Assembly: GCA_001313365.1 (NCBI GenBank)
Contig: BBFS01000018.1
Coordinates: 1-54,999, forward strand
Source: Paenarthrobacter nitroguajacolicus JCM 14115
GTDB lineage: Bacteria; Actinomycetota; Actinomycetes; Actinomycetales; Micrococcaceae
Direction of reading: 5' to 3'
Length of the DNA stretch: 54,999 bases
The stretch's first letter is position 1. The number at the start of each line of letters is the position of its first letter. Shown one piece after another: positions 51,505-54,999 of the stretch. The notes under the pieces are model-generated. The model saw only the letters and a program-made list of their open reading frames with translations, searched no databases and was not told the origin of the DNA. Both the position numbers and the translations under genes were made by a program.

Positions 51505-52546
51505 ATGACGAAACCAAGGAACACTCATGCCCCCTTGCCCTACGCCCCCGCCACCGAGAGTTACGCCTCAATCGACGACCTCCTGGGCGACGGACGCCGC
51601 CGCTTCTTCAGCCACGGTTACAAGACCACCAACCCGCGGCTGCGGAACCTTCGCGTTGCCCACACCGTCGCTGAGTCCACGCTGACTGCCCGAGCCAGCT
51701 TGGGTGTCGCGGGAGTTTGGTCAGTCAAAGGCAATCAGGAGCAAACACCGCACCTTGGCACCACGGACGTCCTTGTCCTTGCCTGCAGAATGGCGGAAGC
51801 CCTGCTCGCCAGCAGGTTTTCGCCGGATATATTGCCGGCCGCTTACCTGACGTCCGTCACCATCTCCGGCGGCAGTGAACCGGTGGAAGACACCTTGGGT
51901 GATCTTGGCTGCAAGGCTACGCTGCAGGACCACGGTGACGGGTCCGTCCTGAGGTGCTCGGTGGCCTCCATGAGCGCGGTCCTTGAAGTAACCCACGCTC
52001 CGGCTGAACTTGGACTTGCTTCCGTCGAGTCACCCTCAGAAGAGGCGTTGGTGGGCGACGCCGCCACGCGACTCTATGGTGACCTGTGGGCCGAACGGCA
52101 AGTCACGTTGTCAGACGTGGTTCTCGAAGCGGCACAGGGTGCAGCCCACGCGCAGCTCTCGTTTCGCCAGCAACCCACGTTGGGCCACCAGCTGGGTGAC
52201 CGGCGCGGCCTGGAAGCTGCGTACCCGCAGGCGCTGTCCGCCGTCGAGTACTTTGTGGCCACCCTGCAACTAGGGCAGGTCCTGCTCTACAGCTTGGACG
52301 CATGAACCGTTCCGACAGCAACACGCTCTGGATGCGCAAGACACGGGTTACATTTACCGGTCCCGGCCCGAAGATTGGGGGGGCGGGCAGGGAACCGGTC
52401 TGAGTGTGGGGGGGTTGCAGAAGAGCCGGCTGATCGGAAAAGACGGCGGGTCCTGGCGCTGCGCCGATGTAGTGGGAACGTTCGACGGCGGCGAGGTAGT
52501 CTGCAGCGTCGCTCACCAACTGCCGGCAGGGGGGGCTGTTCAATGA
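51505..52546 (+). CDS. avrD: AvrD-family protein
   Basis: The protein has about 347 residues. SYASIDDLLGDGRRRFFSHG, GVWSVKGNQEQTPHLGTTDV and LVLACRMAEALLASRFSPDI match the AvrD pattern. The final section in the next frame, RSDSNTLWMRKTRVTFTGPG and WRCADVVGTFDGGEVVCSVA, is the AvrD C-terminus, so the stop at about 52303 is a sequence error. AvrD from Pseudomonas syringae makes syringolides by joining a beta-ketoacyl chain with a C5 sugar (recalled from the literature, not searched). The start at ATG 51505 has no strong ribosome site. The TGA at 52544 overlaps the fabH-like ATG, so the two are coupled. Confidence 0.8.
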
Positions 52547-53537
52547 GCGCGAAATCCGCGGTGGTCCGGGGGGGCCTGGGCGGCGCGCTTCCCGAACGCG
52601 TGGTCACGAACGAGCACCTCTCCTCCGTCATGGATACCTCCGATGAATGGATCCGGCGCCGGACCGGCATCGCCGAGCGGCGCCACTCGGACGAATCTGA
52701 GAGCACCAGCGTCCTTGCCACAACAGCTGGCCGACGAGCGTTGGCAAGCGCCGGCGTCGATACCGTGGGGGGGCTGCTGATCGTGGCGACCTCGACGCCG
52801 GACAAGGTCTGCCCTGCCACTGCACCGAAGGTTGCGGCGAACCTTGGACTACAAGGGATTGCCGCGTTCGATATCTCGGCCGTTTGTTCAGGATTTGTCT
52901 ACGCGCTCGCTACTGCCAGCTGGGCCATTACCTCCGGCTCCGTTGGCTCTGCACTGGTGATTGGCGCGGACACCTTCACCCGGCTGCTGGACCCGACGGA
53001 CCGCACCACGTCCGTGATCTTCGGCGACGGGGGGCAGGAGCTGCCTATCTCTCGGCCGGTACCGCAGAAGAACCCGGGGGGGCCATCCTTGCTACAACGC
53101 TGCACTCGGACGGGGACGGGGAAACGCTGATTCATGTTCCACGCAGCGCCGGTGCCTTCTTTGAGATGCAGGGCAAAGAAGTGTTCACGCAGGCGGTGAC
53201 GGCGATGTCGGACTCCGTGCAGACCGTGCTGGCGAGTGTTGGCTGGACGGCTGGCGAGGTCGATTCCCTGATCGCGCACCAGGCCAACCTGCGGATCCTC
53301 AACACGGTGGCCTCGGTGACCGGAATACCCGGTTCCAAAGCCGAGGTCCACTTGGACAGGGTGGGAAATACTTCAGCTGCCTCGATTCCACTGGCCATGA
53401 CCGACGCCGGCACCAAGGGCCACAGGTCTCCCGGGGGGGACAAAGTGGTCCTGACGGCCTTCGGCGGGGGGGGAACCACCTGGGGGGGTGCCATCGCCAT
53501 GACCTGGCCTTCGATCTCGGTTGTGGACCCGCATTAG
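52543..53537 (+). CDS. 3-oxoacyl-ACP synthase III (FabH-like) linked to avrD
   Basis: The protein has about 331 residues: DTSDEWIRRRTGIAERRHSD near 31, catalytic Cys near 115 in ISAVCSGFVYALA, His in LIAHQANLRILNTV near 245, and Asn in VGNTSAASIPLAMTDA near 275. This is a full Cys-His-Asn triad. FEMQGKEVFTQAVTAMSDSV is also typical. One break near 53030 lies beside a G run. It overlaps avrD by four bases and is followed by an ACP gene, so it probably makes the beta-ketoacyl thioester used by AvrD and not fatty acids in general. Chain length is unknown. Confidence 0.88.
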
Positions 53538-53626
53538 GGCCACTACCGATTCCTGCGGGCAGGGTGCCTTGCGGGATCACGGTGGCCCGGCCATCCCGGG
53601 CCACACTACAAAGGGGGGGAAACCAA

Positions 53627-53872
53627 ATGGAAATTACAGCTTTGGACGTCGTTGAGGCTATCCGATCCACCATGGACGAGCTCAGCCACATGGGCCCGGA
53701 CGACTCCTTCGCGGATCTGGACATCGATTCACTGTCCCTCGTTGAAGCGGCCGTCATCCTTAGCAACAAGTTCGGCGTGCGCGTGGACGAATTCGAACTC
53801 GCAGACGCAGGAACTGCCCGGGTTGCGGCCGGACTGGTGACCGGGAAGCTTGCCCTGCAACCCGCCGTCTAA
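53627..53872 (+). CDS. Acyl carrier protein
   Basis: An 81-residue ACP with the phosphopantetheine site DLDIDSLSLVEAAV (Ser 35) and the helix NKFGVRVDEFELADAGT. It starts at ATG 53627, because an upstream extension has a poor site. It lies 90 bases after the FabH-like gene and presumably carries the chain for the pathway. Confidence 0.92.
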   Translation: MEITALDVVEAIRSTMDELSHMGPDDSFADLDIDSLSLVEAAVILSNKFGVRVDEFELADAGTARVAAGLVTGKLALQPAV

Positions 53873-53936
53873 CCGGAACCCATTAACGAATCACCTAGCC
53901 AGCACATAGACACAGATACAAACATTGAGGACACCC

Positions 53937-54562
53937 ATGGCCACTCCGGCAATTGCAGTTGTTTACTATTCAGGCTCCGGTCACACCAAGGTCCTCGCGG
54001 ACGCAGTGGTGTCCGCTGCCGCCTCCACGGGAGCCACCGCAACCCTCCTGCGCGTGGATGAACTTACCCAGGAGTCCTGGGACTTCATCGATGAAGCCGA
54101 TGCCATCATCTTCGGCGCACCCACTTACATGGGTACTGCACCTTCAGCGTTCCACGCCTTCGCAGAAAAGACGGCAGGCCGTTGGGCTGTGCAGAAGTGG
54201 CACAACAAGCTGGGTGCGGGCTTCACCAACGCCGCTTGTAAGGCAGGCGACAAAAACTCAACCCTGGATTACTTCGCTACTTTTGGCGCCCAGCACGGCA
54301 TGAACTGGATCAACCTCGGCCTGCTCCCAGGCTGGAAGAGCACCAAGGTACCGAAAACGACCTCAACCGCTTCGGCTACTTCAACGGTGCTGCCGCACAA
54401 ACCTTCTCGGACGTTGGCATCGAGGGCGTCCACCCCGCGGATATCGCTACGGCCGCCCACTTGGGCCGACGCGTTGCGGAAATCACTGCGGTCTTCGCTG
54501 CCGGAAAGGCCGCCCTGGAGAACCGCACCTCAGACCGGGAACTCATCAGCACGGGAGCCTAG
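53937..54562 (+). CDS. Flavodoxin/WrbA-like FMN protein
   Basis: The protein has about 208 residues. AVVYYSGSGHTKVLADAVVS is the FMN phosphate-binding loop, AIIFGAPTYMGTAPSAFHAF the flavin segment, and GAGFTNAACKAGDKNSTLDY the WrbA-type loop. The C-terminus is EGVHPADIATAAHLGRRVAE. One break near 54345. It may be an NAD(P)H-dependent quinone reductase or the redox partner of the avrD-fabH-acp genes. The ribosome site upstream is weak (TTGAGGACACCC). Confidence 0.85.
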
Positions 54563-54587
54563 CCGTCCTCGCGCCGAGGAGCGGGCG

Positions 54588-54662
54588 GACACGGATAAAG
54601 CCTGGTGACACGGATAAAGCCTGGTGACACCCAAATTTGGGTGGCGCCAGGCTTTATCCGTG
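54588..54662. terminator. Hairpin terminator with a duplicated arm
   Basis: GACACGGATAAAGCCTGGT occurs in tandem at 54588-54606 and 54607-54625. Its inner part, CACGGATAAAGCCTGG (54609-54624), is perfectly complementary to CCAGGCTTTATCCGTG (54647-54662), giving a 16-base stem extended by ACCC/GGGT around AAATTT. It separates two convergent genes, and the right arm carries the stop codon of the hydrolase gene. Confidence 0.75.
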
Positions 54663-54999
54663 GCGCTGATCCGTCTGGGCGTCCCTACTCGGCTCCGGGG
54701 GGGACAGGGTCTTTTCCACGAGTAACCGCACGGCAGGGTTGCCCAGGTGGAACAGATGACCTCCAGTGTCCAGTTTCATCAACCGTGGCTCGGCCGCGCA
54801 CCATGCCGCCCAGCGAAGGGAGTCGGCAACAGGCACCACGGGGTCGTCGGCGCTGTAGAGGACGGTTGCTGGAACTTCCAACTGTTTCCCGGGTGGTCTT
54901 CCCCGGATACCCCGCCAGGAGATCGAGGTCCTCAAGGAGGACTTCCCGGCGCGCGGGGGGGACAGTGCGCCCGCAGCGGCTACTGCGGCAGCACCGGCG
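54654..54999 (-). CDS. Alpha/beta hydrolase, partial at the window end
   Basis: The visible C-terminal part includes QLEVPATVLYSADDPVVPVA, an acid loop with Asp, then RLMKLDTGGHLFHLGNPAV, which holds the catalytic His, both typical of alpha/beta hydrolases. One break near 54900. The rest lies outside the window. Its stop codon is in the hairpin shared with the flavodoxin gene. Confidence 0.75.
   Translation of the reverse strand, partial: AGAAAVAAAGALSPPRAGKSSLRTSISWRGIRGRPPGKQLEVPATVLYSADDPVVPVADSLRWAAWCAAEPRLMKLDTGGHLFHLGNPAVRLLVEKTLSPPEPSRDAQTDQRHG

Overview
The window is high-GC, densely coded DNA from an actinobacterium. The gene content points to the Micrococcaceae, most likely Arthrobacter or Paenarthrobacter; this is inferred from gene families and not from a marker gene. 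One technical feature affects almost every gene. Many G or C runs of six to eight bases occur where the conserved protein would need about four, and each usually adds exactly one Gly or Pro. Scattered one- or two-base losses also break frames. Most interrupted genes below therefore look like products of poor sequence quality and are annotated as whole genes.

Layout. 1-6423 (minus strand): an allantoin/glyoxylate operon, hyi-glxR-gcl-glxK-allB, which takes allantoin onward and feeds glyoxylate through tartronate semialdehyde to phosphoglycerate. A tandem operator sits upstream. 7025-17925 (minus strand): a defence island with a HEPN-domain protein, a type I restriction-modification system (hsdM, hsdS, hsdR), a NYN-nuclease/HTH/N6-methylase operon and a Shedu-like nuclease remnant. 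18020-24356 (plus): a LacI-controlled sugar ABC transporter with a Gfo/Idh dehydrogenase and a ThuA-like protein. 24404-24927: a remnant of a DUF1016 nuclease. 24928-29665: a LysR regulator diverging from an enoyl-CoA hydratase / acyl-CoA ligase / MHS-type transporter operon that ends in a strong terminator.

30568-40902 (plus) is the most striking part: a daptide-type RiPP gene cluster. It encodes an RRE protein (MpaB-like), a class III aminotransferase (MpaD-like), an iron-type alcohol dehydrogenase (MpaC-like), three short precursor peptides that all end in Thr, a SAM methyltransferase (MpaM-like), a YcaO protein, an M50 intramembrane protease (MpaP-like), an ABC exporter and a small membrane protein. 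The expected chemistry is oxidative decarboxylation of the C-terminal Thr, transamination and N,N-dimethylation, giving a peptide with two amino ends. The YcaO gene is an extra worth attention.

40948-54999: a secreted gamma-glutamyltransferase; an NAD-kinase-like/SPFH pair diverging from an NrtR-type Nudix regulator with two palindromic boxes between them; a thymidylate-kinase-like protein; several small membrane or acidic proteins; a CYTH-CHAD protein; a chloroperoxidase-type hydrolase; then a second candidate specialised-metabolite locus, avrD-fabH-acp-flavodoxin, which resembles syringolide-type chemistry. The window ends inside an alpha/beta hydrolase gene. I saw no tRNA, rRNA, CRISPR array or intact insertion sequence.
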